Source of the DNA: Chimonanthus salicifolius
Lineage: Eukaryota; Streptophyta; Magnoliopsida; Laurales; Calycanthaceae
Reading direction: 5' to 3'
DNA length: 64,000 nucleotides
Assembly: GCA_013350335.1 (NCBI GenBank)
Contig: CM023535.1
Span: 32,024,991 to 32,088,990, forward strand
Positions 1 to 9,369 of this stretch are shown piece after piece. Under the pieces are notes generated by a model that saw nothing but the letters and a program-made list of their open reading frames with translations, had not been told where the DNA came from and made no database searches. The translations under genes were made by a program, and so were the position numbers. Numbering within the stretch: position 1 is the stretch's first letter; the number at the start of each line of letters is the position of its first letter.

Positions 1-806
1 CTCCTCAAGTCAATCAAAGAAAGGAAGAAGCACTATTGTTAGAGTTAGAGGGTGGCATAGATTGGAGGAGAGGGATCTTGATGTAGAGGAATTATCAAGG
101 CCTCTATATGGAAATGTTTAAGGTGGGAAGAGGAGTGGAGACAAAAATCTAGGGCTTTGTGGCTCAAAGACTGACAAAAATTCGAGATTTTTTCATATTT
201 GTCCCAACGCTAGAAGAACTTCCAACAACATTAAATCTCTTGTTGTGGACGGGCGAAGAATTGTAGATAAGGAGGGCAAAAGAGAGGAAGTTAGGCGATA
301 CTTTATGTCTATCTTTCAGCCTAGTTCTGTTCAGCCATTTTCCCATCCTGGGCTCCCTTTTCCCGCTCCCATTAGATCTTCGCTTTCGGCTTCGGTTCTG
401 GATACTCCCTTTCCTTTCTCTTCTATTGTGCATTATGATTCTCTCTTTCCTAGACCTCGAGGTGTTTTCTCTTTTGTTGGTTTACAGGCTACAGTTCTTG
501 AAGCCTCTGGGTCTTCATTATCTTCACAGGGCGATTCCTCTCTTCGAGCTGAGCTATAGGAGGGTTGGTTCTCTTTTCCGCTAGATTTCTTGACTTCCAG
601 GCGTTGCTCTTTGGCTTCAGTGTTCTTCTCCTTTAGTTTAGTTGCTGTCCTTCACCCTATCCAGCAGCTATCCAGTTTTGTGGGCTTGACTAGTGACAGT
701 TCTACTTTTTGGGCTGAACCACTTCTAGAGGTGGCTCTGGATCATTGTGTCTTCTTGCAGAATTCTGCAGCTGTTGGTGCTTCTTTCTACAATCGGGTAC
801 ATTCGA
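1..806 (+). pseudogene. LINE ORF2 fragment, endonuclease-RT linker
   Basis: Positions ~125-310 read, with one frameshift and stop near 171, as the linker between endonuclease and reverse transcriptase of a plant L1-type LINE: WRQKSRALWLK, then NIKSLVVDGRRIVDKEG and REEVRRYFMSIF. The open frame continues to 558 with a Ser/Pro/Phe-rich sequence not typical of LINEs; a related sequence occupies the same place in the LINE at 17-19.2 kb. Positions 560-806 are unassigned but probably the same element. It is cut at 807 by a Copia LTR. Further pieces in the same orientation lie at 6061-6383 and 8812-9196. Confidence 0.65.
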
Positions 807-1040
807 TGTAGAATAATAGAATGCAGAAAAGAGAATGAAGAAGAAATTCTCTATATATTGTATTGATGTGTCTAAACTGAAAGGTTACATATATAAATAG
901 AAAAAAGAGAGCCAATTTGGTGGTTTAAAAAGGAAAAGAATAAAATAATAAATATCTACAATCAATCATACAACTAATAAGATGTCTTTCCACAATTAGA
1001 TGGATTGGGTCAACTCTGTCCTGAAGTGGGTCACACAACA
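807..1040 (-). repeat. Copia 3' LTR
   Basis: 234-bp LTR with terminal TG...CA. On the minus strand it starts TGTTGTGTGACC and ends ATTATTCTACA. It is followed inward by the polypurine tract (minus strand, just before the LTR: gagggggag) and the end of the RNase H frame. Related LTRs lie at 11401-11641, 19619-19886 and 50490-50772. A TATA-like stretch (tatatataaata) is near 889-900. The 5' LTR partner is not found; this element is truncated at 6060. Confidence 0.8.
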
Positions 1041-2207
1041 CTCCCCCTCAAGCTGGTTCGAAGATGTCGAATAAACCTAGCTTGCTAATAACCGAAGTGA
1101 GTTGATGTCAAGGAACAGACTTTGTCAGTATATCAGCAAGTGGATCTTTAGATTGTAGATGAGAAGTAACAAGTCGGCCTTCTGAAATATGATGTCGAAA
1201 GAAGTGATAATCAACCTCAATGTTCTTGGTCCTTTCATGAAAGACCGGATTAGAGGCGATGTTGATGGCTGCCTGATTGTCACAGAACATAATAAGGGAT
1301 CAACGGGAGCAAAACCTAACTCTGTACAAAATTGACGGATCCAAAGAAACTGAGCCGTAGTATTAGCCATCGCACGATACGCTTCTTCAGCACTAGATCG
1401 AGCAACAATAGACTGCTTCTTGCTACACCAGCAGACTAAATAAGAGCACAAGAAGACAAAATAACCAGTGGTGGAGCGGTGGTCATTAGGAGAGTCAGCC
1501 CAACCTGCTTTGGAATAGCCACGAAATGAAAGGGAAGAATGTCGTGCAAAGTACAATCCCCGGTTTGGATGAGCTCTAAGATAGCGAAGGATGTGGAAGA
1601 CAACATGAAGATGGGTATTCGGTGGATCCTGCATGAACTGGCTAAGAATACCAATTACATATGATAAATCTGGTCGGGTGATAGTGAGGTAAATCAGTTT
1701 CCCGACCAACTTCTAATAAAATGCAGGAGTATCAAGATGAGTCCCGTTTGAAGCGGATAACTTCGTATTCATATCTAGTGGAGTATCAGCAGGTTTGCAT
1801 CCAAAGTATCCGACATCCTGTAGGAGATTAAGGACATACTTACACTGAGATAAAGAGAGTCCTCGAGAAAAACGAGCAACTTCAAAACCAAGAAAGTAAA
1901 GCAACAACCCAGATCTTTAATATCAAATGTGCGTCGTAGATACTCTTTGAATGTAGAAATGGCTATAACATCATTGCCTGTGAGAACAATATCATCAACA
2001 TACACCACGAGAATCATGACCACAAAGTGAAGACAACAGATAAAGACTGAGTGATCCATCTGACATCTGGAGAAACCATAAGGTAACAAAGCACTGCTGA
2101 ACTTCTCAAACCAAGCTCGTGGGGAATACTTGAGGCCATAGAGAGATTTTTTGAGTCTGCAGACAAAGTGAGGCTCCCCCTGATTGACAAACCGAGGTGG
2201 TGGGAGC
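1041..2207 (-). pseudogene. Copia RNase H and C-terminal reverse transcriptase, broken
   Basis: Minus-strand Copia pol remnant. RT palm with [14 protein letters not shown] near 1975-2015; its continuation to IKDLG and LSLSQCKYVLNLLQ is frameshifted. RNase H reads [14 protein letters not shown], then [19 protein letters not shown] and [20 protein letters not shown] (about 1230-1290). Several frame changes split it into ORFs 1108-1290, 1125-1709, 1713-1907 and 1775-2218. It continues at 4594 after a 2.4 kb insertion. Not functional. Confidence 0.85.
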
Positions 2208-4593
2208 TGTTGAGACATGGAAAATGATATTTTTACCCCTGATTGTTGGACTAGTTAGCCTTCAATTTTGTATATATTAGATACAATTAATGTTTTTTGT
2301 TAGTTTTGTAGATAAAAAAGAGAAATTCAAGAAATCAATAAAAAACCAGTGGAAAATTGCAAATGTGCTTAATTTGGAAGACCTAAGATTTTTAATAATT
2401 AATTTCAAACCGCTTTTAGAATTTTAATTGTAAAATGATTTATCTGGATCAATTATGAGAGTCTAGATTAATTTAATACTTTTAAATTTTAAGTGGCGAG
2501 CTAATTATTTTAATTCTGAACAGAGAAGCTGCAATTCAGAGTCTGAATTTCAAATCCATGGGCTAGAAATCCACTCCCATTGGGCCAAGCCATGCTCCAC
2601 GTGTCAGACATTGGGCCAAGATCAAGTAATCCATGCGCATTTCACAAGTGGGCCAGGTCAATGTGCAAGTCAATGTCCAATAGACCAAAGTTCAAGTCCA
2701 TGTGCTCAAGTCCAATTGAGGTTCAACTGCCCAATACCCTGTGATCCAATACCCTATGTTCGAATTCCACTGTAAACCCTAAGTCCACATGCCCCTACCT
2801 TCTTCATGCACATAACATATCCACCCTCCATTGAGTGATCCTTTAATCCAAACCATTCATTGCATACATAAACTTAGGTAAACCCTAGAGCCACCTTTCC
2901 TAACCCATTGCATACACTTATCATCTTAGATCTAGGACATCCATTTCATCTTCCATCAAGGATAACCTTTAAATCACAACCCTCCATGCATAATCTCATC
3001 ATTTATATAATTCATCTCAACCATCCATCACTAGGATCATTAGATTTAAACCATTTTAATCTAAGCCATTCATTCATAAAACCCTAGATCTAAACCAACT
3101 TGCATCCCAAGCAATCCAAAACCCATCCACTCGATTTTGCCATGTCACATACACCTCATCACCTATCCATCCAACACTCCACACGATTTTTCTCAATCTC
3201 CATACACCTCATTCGAATTTAGCATAGTCAACCCTCCACATGATCATCTCTCATCTCATCCATCCACTCATCTTAGCTTTTAATCTCATCCGTTCATATC
3301 ATGCATTGCACAACACAAAACCCTAATTCCATATACAAAATTTGCCAATACCAAATCCAAATCCCTACATATTCGAAATTTCTTTCTTGAAATCCAACTT
3401 GATCCCCAAGCCACTCCATTCGACCAAGCTATGTAAACCCTAATCCTTTTCATCTTTTAATCCCATCCATCCATATTTCATGAGATTTAATCCAAGCCTT
3501 CAATCAACACCTAAACCAAGATTAAATCTCAGCCATCCATTCTAGCCCAGACCCTATAAATACAGAGGTTAGGGCACAGTAAAATTCGAATGGGACAGGA
3601 GCTAGAAGAACATTGCATTTTGGGAATACATAGAAGACACAGAGCAGAATTCAAATTTTCCACGTGAGTCTTGTAATTTTTATTTTTATTTCTAATGTAT
3701 TTTTCAAAGAAGTTATAATATTTCCATTTAATAAATTTGAGATAAGCTTTTAGAATCATGGAACATCCAATTTTCGAGTATTCTTTTATGATTATCAGAT
3801 ATAATTTTAATTTTCTATTCTTTGTTTAGTTAATTGGACATAATTAAATAATTAGGAGTAAGATTTCGTTAGATTCAGATCTAAGGTTCCGATGGGACAT
3901 AATGAAATAACTAGATCTTAAATTTAATTGATTAAATCTAAGGATCTAAGGTTCATTTAATTAAATTAAGGAGTACGAATTTTAATTTTAATCAAAGATT
4001 TGAATTGAATCTTGGATTCTTATGCGAATTCCATGGTCTAGATCTCTTGTTTATTAATATCTTTGGGTTGACCCTATCCAGTTGTAAAATATCTTATTTT
4101 ATTTATTTTATTTGTTTTCCTTGTTTAATTATTTTCTTTATTGTTTATGATTCATTTATTTATGTATTCTCTGTAATCAATCAATTCTTTTAAATTCTTT
4201 GAACTAAGGTTAGAGTTATTTTATTTAAATCTTGATTTTGATCTTTTCAATTGAGAGGTGGTTATTTATGTTTAAATTGGAGAGTTAAATTTTATAATGG
4301 TTAAATTTTATTTTTAGATGACAGTTCCATGTTGGTTGATTTTAAGAAATTGGAGAATCTTTGAACTAATGGAATTTTTCTAATGATTAAAATATTGATT
4401 TTCATATTCAGATTATTTCAAGGATGTATTTTTCTTAAACTATACAATTCCAATCACATATATTTGTAATTTCATATATTTTGAATGTTCCTTGTGTGAT
4501 CCCTCGCACTCATATGCTTCCCTCGCACTCATATGCTATACCATTTAAATGGTTCGTAGGCTTGCGAGTAATAAATTTAAAATTTGTACAATA
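2208..4593 (+). mobile_element. 2.4-kb LTR-like insertion inside Copia RT
   Basis: The Copia reverse transcriptase frame stops at the codons for the YM/ILPPP motif and resumes in register at 4594. The flanking five bases are GGAGC (2203-2207) and GGAGT (4594-4598); removing the insert and one copy restores the reading frame. The insert begins TGTTGAGACA and ends TTGTACAATA, so the 3' CA is altered. It has no coding capacity, is rich in atccatcc-type sequence, and has a TATA-like box ctataaatac at ~3553. Best read as a solo LTR of an unrecognised family. A 20-bp direct repeat (tcgcactcatatgct...) lies at ~4503-4540. Confidence 0.6.
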
Positions 4594-6060
4594 GGAGTAT
4601 ATATACTTCATCTTGGAGATCACCATGAAGGAAGGCATTCTTCACATCTAGCTGATGAAGTGACCGGCCATGAATGGTGGCAATGGAAATCAAGATCTGA
4701 ATAGAGGTAATTTTGTTCACAGGGGAGAAGTTTCCTGATAGTCCACCTCCTAACTTTGCGTGAAATTTTTGGCAACTAGGAGTGCCTTATATGTGACCAT
4801 GGATCAATCTGGATTGTGCTTCAAAGCAAAGACACATTTGCACCCAATTGGAGTCTTTCCTAGAGGTAGAGGAACCATCTCCCAAGTGTTCTTCTCAAGG
4901 GCAGCTAATTCTTCATCCATGGCTGCTTTCCAAGAGGGATCACGAAGGGCGGTGTCAATCCTCTTTGGAATCTTAATGTTGTCTAGGGTTGTAAGAAAAC
5001 TGTGATAGGAAGGAGAAACAACATGATAGGACACAAAATGATCAAGGGGATGATCAGTACAAACACGCTAACCTTTGCAAAATGCAATTGGGAGATTAGA
5101 TTGATCAAAGGCTGATGGATCTGGACCATTGGCAGATGAATGGGTGGAGTCAGCAAAAGGTGGCTATCTAGGCTGTCGGCGTTGATACACTAAAATGGGC
5201 TTGGTAGTGTTGGGGGGACTAAGATCTACAGGGAGAAGATGAAGGACATGGGAGGTGGAAGAGGGAGATGGTGCTGAAAAATAGGGGTTCCGCTCAAAAA
5301 ATGTGACATCCATGGAGATATATGCTTTCCTAGTGAGGGGGTCGAGACACTTATATCCTTTGTGGAAACGTGAGTACCTGAGAAGAACATAACATACTGA
5401 TCGGGGATAGAGTTTATGACCAAAGAATTGGTGAACAAAACATGCACACCTAAATACATGTAAGAGAAGATGAGGGACAATTTTATGTAGCGAGAGAAGG
5501 TCAATAGGGGACTGATGTTTTAAAATGCGAGATGGCATTCTGTTGATGAGATAACAAGCAGTTAACACAGCTTCGGGCTAATAGGACTGTGGGACATGCA
5601 TGGTAGAAAGAAATGAATGGGTGACCTCAAGAAGGTGACGATTTTTCCGTTCAGCTACACCGTTTTGTTGAGGTGTAGAAGGACAAGAAAGTTGAGACTC
5701 TATACCATGATCTTGCAAAAATTGGACAAATGAGTGTGACAGATATTATCCCCCGTTATCACTTCGCAAAACTTGAATTTTACAACCAAATTGAGTATCA
5801 ACCCACTAGTAAGAGTTTCAGAAGTGATCAAAGACCTCAAATTTGTGTTTCATCACATATGTCCAAGTCATGCTAGAATAATCATCAATAAATGTAACAA
5901 AATAACGAAAACCAATGCGAAAGACAAAGGAAAATTACCAAATATCAGAATGGATAAGCGAAAATAGTGTAGATGCAGTTTTGTTGAGAGATTGGGGAAA
6001 ATGAGATCTACTATTCTTACCATATTGGCAGTGTTCAGATTCGAAATGGCACATGAAGAG
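4594..6060 (-). pseudogene. Copia integrase and N-terminal RT, broken
   Basis: Continuation of the Copia at 807-2207. Minus-strand order: integrase zinc-finger end (CQYGKNSRSHF near 6000-6030), an integrase core with many substitutions, [15 protein letters not shown] (5520-5570), integrase C-terminus, then [20 protein letters not shown] and WEMVPLPLGKTPIGCK (4830-4985), and [12 protein letters not shown] next to the insertion site. Stops and frameshifts interrupt it. It ends abruptly at ~6060 against a LINE fragment. Confidence 0.82.
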
Positions 6061-6383
6061 GAGGGATAAGAAACTAGACTTGTTGTTCAAAATTGATATG
6101 AAAAAGGCTTATGATTTATTGACTGGTTATTTATAAGATTGCATTTTGATAGGATGGGTTTTGGGCAACGATGGAAACAATGGATGAAGGCGTGTATTAT
6201 GGAAACAATGTATTCCGTACTTGTGAATGATTCCCCCACCGCTCCTATAGTGGCCACAAGAGGTTTGAGTCAAGGAGATCCACTATCCCTTTTTATTTTT
6301 ACTTTAGTTGGGGAAAGTCTGAACGAACTTGTTGCGAAAGCTAGAGAATTAGGGATTATTAGAGGTTATAACCTGGAACCTAA
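6061..6383 (+). pseudogene. LINE reverse-transcriptase fragment
   Basis: Plus-strand LINE RT palm piece: LFKIDMKKAYD, one frameshift, then FDRMGFGQRWKQWMKACI, a short loop, GLSQGDPLSLFIFTLVGE and LVAKARELGI (ORF from 6139). The similar stretch in the minus-strand LINE at 17201-17440 shows it is the same family. It sits exactly between two Copia pieces from different families and in the same orientation as the LINE pieces on either side (1-806 and 8812-9196). I infer all three are parts of one disrupted LINE. Confidence 0.8.
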
Positions 6384-7680
6384 AGGACACAAAGTGGGAG
6401 AAAAATGAACAACATACCCAAAATCACATAATTGACTTATAGAAATCAAATTCAAAGTGAAGTGAGGAATGCAATAAACATCAGAGAGAGACAAAGGAGA
6501 AGTCATAATAGAACCAACACCTGCCAATGGCATGGGAGTACCATTAGCAGTTAGCACAGAAATAGAGGAGGAAGAGGGAGATAGAAATGCAAACAAAGAA
6601 ATATCATTGGATATGTGATGAATGGCTCCTGAGTCAAAGACCCAGGTGGAGGGAGAAATACCTGAAGAAGCTGAAGGGCGCAAGCCTATGGAGGAAGAAG
6701 CAGTAGACACTGCATTAGGCGGAGTGGAAGACAAAAAATTCTACAACTGTTCTGCAAGGGTGGACAATGAAGGAGGAAAAGGTGATGCTTCATTCCCAGA
6801 CGGAATAACGGTGGTTGTGTGATATTGCTTAGGTGGCACGTGTTGTTGCTGTCTTTTCAAAAACACTGGACACTGTGCCTTCCAGTGACCCTTCTGCTTA
6901 CAGTAACTACAATCATCAATAGCAAGTTCCCCCCTTTGGCGTTGTCAATTCTGGGAACTAGAGGAAGACTTGGATGGCATTGCTAAAACAGTTTGACGAG
7001 ACAGAGAGAGGAGGCCATATCCTGCATGAGACTTGAAGTGAACTTCTTCAACTAAGAGTTCATGTACCACTGCATCGACAGAAGGAAGCGGACTACGATG
7101 AAGAATAAAGCCCCAGAGTGCTTCAAAATCATCTCGAAGAGCCGTAAAAAATTGAACAAGTCGCATTCCCTCTCTATAAGTGCAGTAAATTTCAATAGAG
7201 CTGAGACCTGCAGGCTCTGTAAGTGCAAGTTGATCCCAAAAGACAGTCATAACGGAGTAAAACTGCTGAATGCTCATATCTCTTGTCTGATGATATGAAT
7301 ATCATTCTCTATTTGGTAGCGCTTAGCGAAATTAGATTGCTTATATAACCTCTCTAAGTGATCACAAATTTGCTTGGCTGTAGAGAACTTTGCAAGTTGC
7401 ATACCTATGGAGAGCTCAACAAAGTTGTTGATCCAAGTGATGATTTTGGAGTTATTTACGTTCCAATTAACCAGTGATTGGGCATAATCTTCTACCTTAG
7501 TGTTTGTGGGAGCAACAACATCTCCAAAGACGTAGCCTCACATGTTCTTTCTAGTCAATTTTTTTTCATCACATATGCCTAATAAGTGTAATTGCTTTCA
7601 GTCAGCATCACACTAATGGCTTGAACAGTATCATTACGTTCGCCGACCATGTTCACACTAAATGATGAATAGCAACCAAA
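6384..7680 (-). pseudogene. Copia gag and protease, second family
   Basis: Minus-strand gag-protease remnant. Gag N-terminal region near 7540-7660 (MLTESNYTYW-like), gag core in ORF 6945-7277 (FFTALRDDFEALWGF), nucleocapsid zinc knuckle CSYCKQKGHWKAQC near 6885-6925 (CX2CX4HX4C intact), protease WVFDSGAIHHIS near 6625-6660 (aspartic protease D-S-G present), and the LNLISISQLCDFGYVVHFSP block to ~6400. The protein differs from the family that supplies 807-6060, so these are two separate elements. Confidence 0.78.
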
Positions 7681-7724
7681 GACAATAAATACAGCAATGC
7701 AAAGCACCTCCTCCACCCGCCCAC

Positions 7725-7755
<31 letters not shown>

Positions 7756-8706
7756 AAAAAAAAAAACCTTTTTTTAATGCAATAGAGCTTACTGCTAAGA
7801 GGCTAACTGAGGGTGCCAAATCAAAGAGGTAGATGGTTGCTGAGATCCGTCAATACACTAGAGAGCACAGGCAGAAACAATGAAGATACTTTGACCAGAT
7901 CAGAGAGCACAGAGTAGTGTGTGAAACTGTGGGCGGGCCTCGGACTGAATCTGTACTGGAATCCTCTCTGTTCTGAAAAGCTCTTCTGACAGATCTGACG
8001 GTCTAAATGCAGCAGCAAGTGGAGGAGAGAATAGGTTTGATCGGCGAGTGACACGCCGAAGACCCTACCAGCAGTGATGCAAGCAAGGTGACCGGAGATC
8101 GTGTCAAGCAAAGACACTTGTAGCTGCAATGGCAGCCTCACGATCTGCAAGAGAGGCTAATCGATCACTGCAGGGATGCCAATTAACACGTCGGAGAAGT
8201 GCAGGCTGGGATGGACGGAGATGGGACGAGTGTGTCTCTGCTGAGCAGCACTGGGATTAGAGATGCAATTGGAAGGTGGAACAACAGACCAGACCAGAAT
8301 CTGACGCCTCTGTATTGAAATTGCAAGAGATGAAACAAATAGACCAGATTCGAATCTGGAGTATCGAGTCGAAGGAGCAGATACAGATGCAAGATGGAGA
8401 ACAACGGAGATCTGGGCATTGGCTCAAATGACAAGAAGAGGGTTTTGGGCACAAAATCTAAATGAGCAGAGGCGGCGGTGGCCGATCAAAAAACTGGACA
8501 AGTGTTTCTGCAAGAGAAGCACAACGATTCTCCTCTGGTTTAAAAAACAAAAGCCTTAGATGCTTGCAAAAACAAAATCTCAGATCTCTACCAAACGCAG
8601 TTTGTTCGCCTAAGGAACAACCGCCGTTTGATTTGGTTCCAAAGTGCACTGCTCGGATCGTGATGCAAACAACAAGAGAGCTATACAAACCTGGCTCGGG
8701 ATACCA
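7681..8706 (-). mobile_element. Untranslated leader and primer-binding site of Copia X
   Basis: About 1 kb between the gag start and the LTR with no credible coding content. On the minus strand a TGGTATC-containing primer-binding site (complement of 8690-8706) directly abuts the LTR end; TGGTATC matches the 3' end of initiator tRNA-Met used by plant Copia elements. It includes a 43-bp homopolymer block. Short ORFs here (7821-8150, 8183-8452, 8458-8721) are leader sequence, not genes. Confidence 0.6.
7724..7766. repeat. (C)22(A)21 homopolymer block
   Basis: Twenty-two C residues directly followed by twenty-one A residues, then cctttttttaa. It may be a genuine expansion within the retrotransposon leader, or an assembly or sequencing artefact. 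The exact lengths should not be trusted. Confidence 0.9.
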
Positions 8707-8811
8707 TGATAATGTGTACAAAAGAGGTATTTATACATAAAGAGAAACCCTAAAAGACAAATTAAGAAAGACTAAACTACCCCTAAGAATACAATAAATA
8801 CATCGTTAACA
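8707..8811 (-). repeat. Short 5' LTR of Copia X
   Basis: 105 bp with minus-strand ends TGTTAACGAT and CACATTATCA, containing tttatgtataaatacctc (TATA-like). It is followed on the minus strand by the primer-binding site. It differs from the LTR at 807-1040, supporting two separate Copia elements. It is short for a Copia LTR and could be truncated. The LINE RNase H frame resumes at 8812, immediately outside it. Confidence 0.45.
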
Positions 8812-9196
8812 GGTTCATTAGTGAAGGGGATTCAGCAAATGCAATTAAATGGGCCAAAGGGCTAAAGTGACCTCCTTGGAGAATGATTACCATAGCAAGG
8901 GAAATTAGGGCCTTAGCTTCGGGTTTGGACGTCTCTTTTGTTAAAGTTAACTGAACAGCTAATGGCATGGCTGATTTTTTCACTAAAAATGGAATCAACA
9001 ACTCAATCACTAGGGTGTTTTTCATTTGAGGATGGGGAGCTTTGTTTTTTTTTCTTTTGATGTAGTGCTCCGATGTAGAGTTTGTTTTCTTTTGGTCTAG
9101 CTCTTCTAGACCTTCTTTATGTTTTTGTTTGCTTTGTCTTCTTTTGTACTTCTTCTCTTTATCAATGAAATTTTTATTGTTACCTCTCAAAAAAGA
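8812..9196 (+). pseudogene. LINE RNase H end and 3' tail
   Basis: Reads SEGDSANAIKWAKG, PPWRMITIAREIRALA and ANGMADFFTKNGI, the C-terminal RNase H of plant LINEs, then a 3' UTR ending ...attgttacctctcaaaaaa. The same 3' terminus (cttt-atnaatg...gtta..gctcaaaa) occurs on the minus strand at 38088 and 61745. The tail ends 41 bp from the donor site of the DHFS exon at 9238, so it is a close intronic insertion. Confidence 0.8.
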
Positions 9197-9237
9197 AGGC
9201 AAGAAAACATAAATCATAGTTGTAAAATCAGACCAAC

Positions 9238-9369
9238 CTGAAATAAGTTTCCTTGCGAATGTTAAGTGATCTTTATCACTTGCCATGGCCACCACCATAG
9301 CCAAAGGTCCATCTGCATATGTCATTCTAATCACATCCCCTAGTGCTTCAGCAGAGGCTCCAGTGTGGG
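9238..9369 (-). CDS. DHFS: DHFS exon, DGAHT / MASDKDH block
   Basis: Exon of 132 nt, acceptor aatttcag|CCCACA, donor ATTTCAG|gttggt. It encodes [14 protein letters not shown], then [15 protein letters not shown] and ends FARKLIS plus one base. DGAHT is the C-terminal-domain signature contacting the substrate, and the MASDKDH segment follows it in the family. The tail of a LINE ends 41 bp downstream of this donor. The remaining C-terminal codons are not found to the left; positions 1-9196 are transposon sequence, so they must lie outside the window. Confidence 0.91.
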
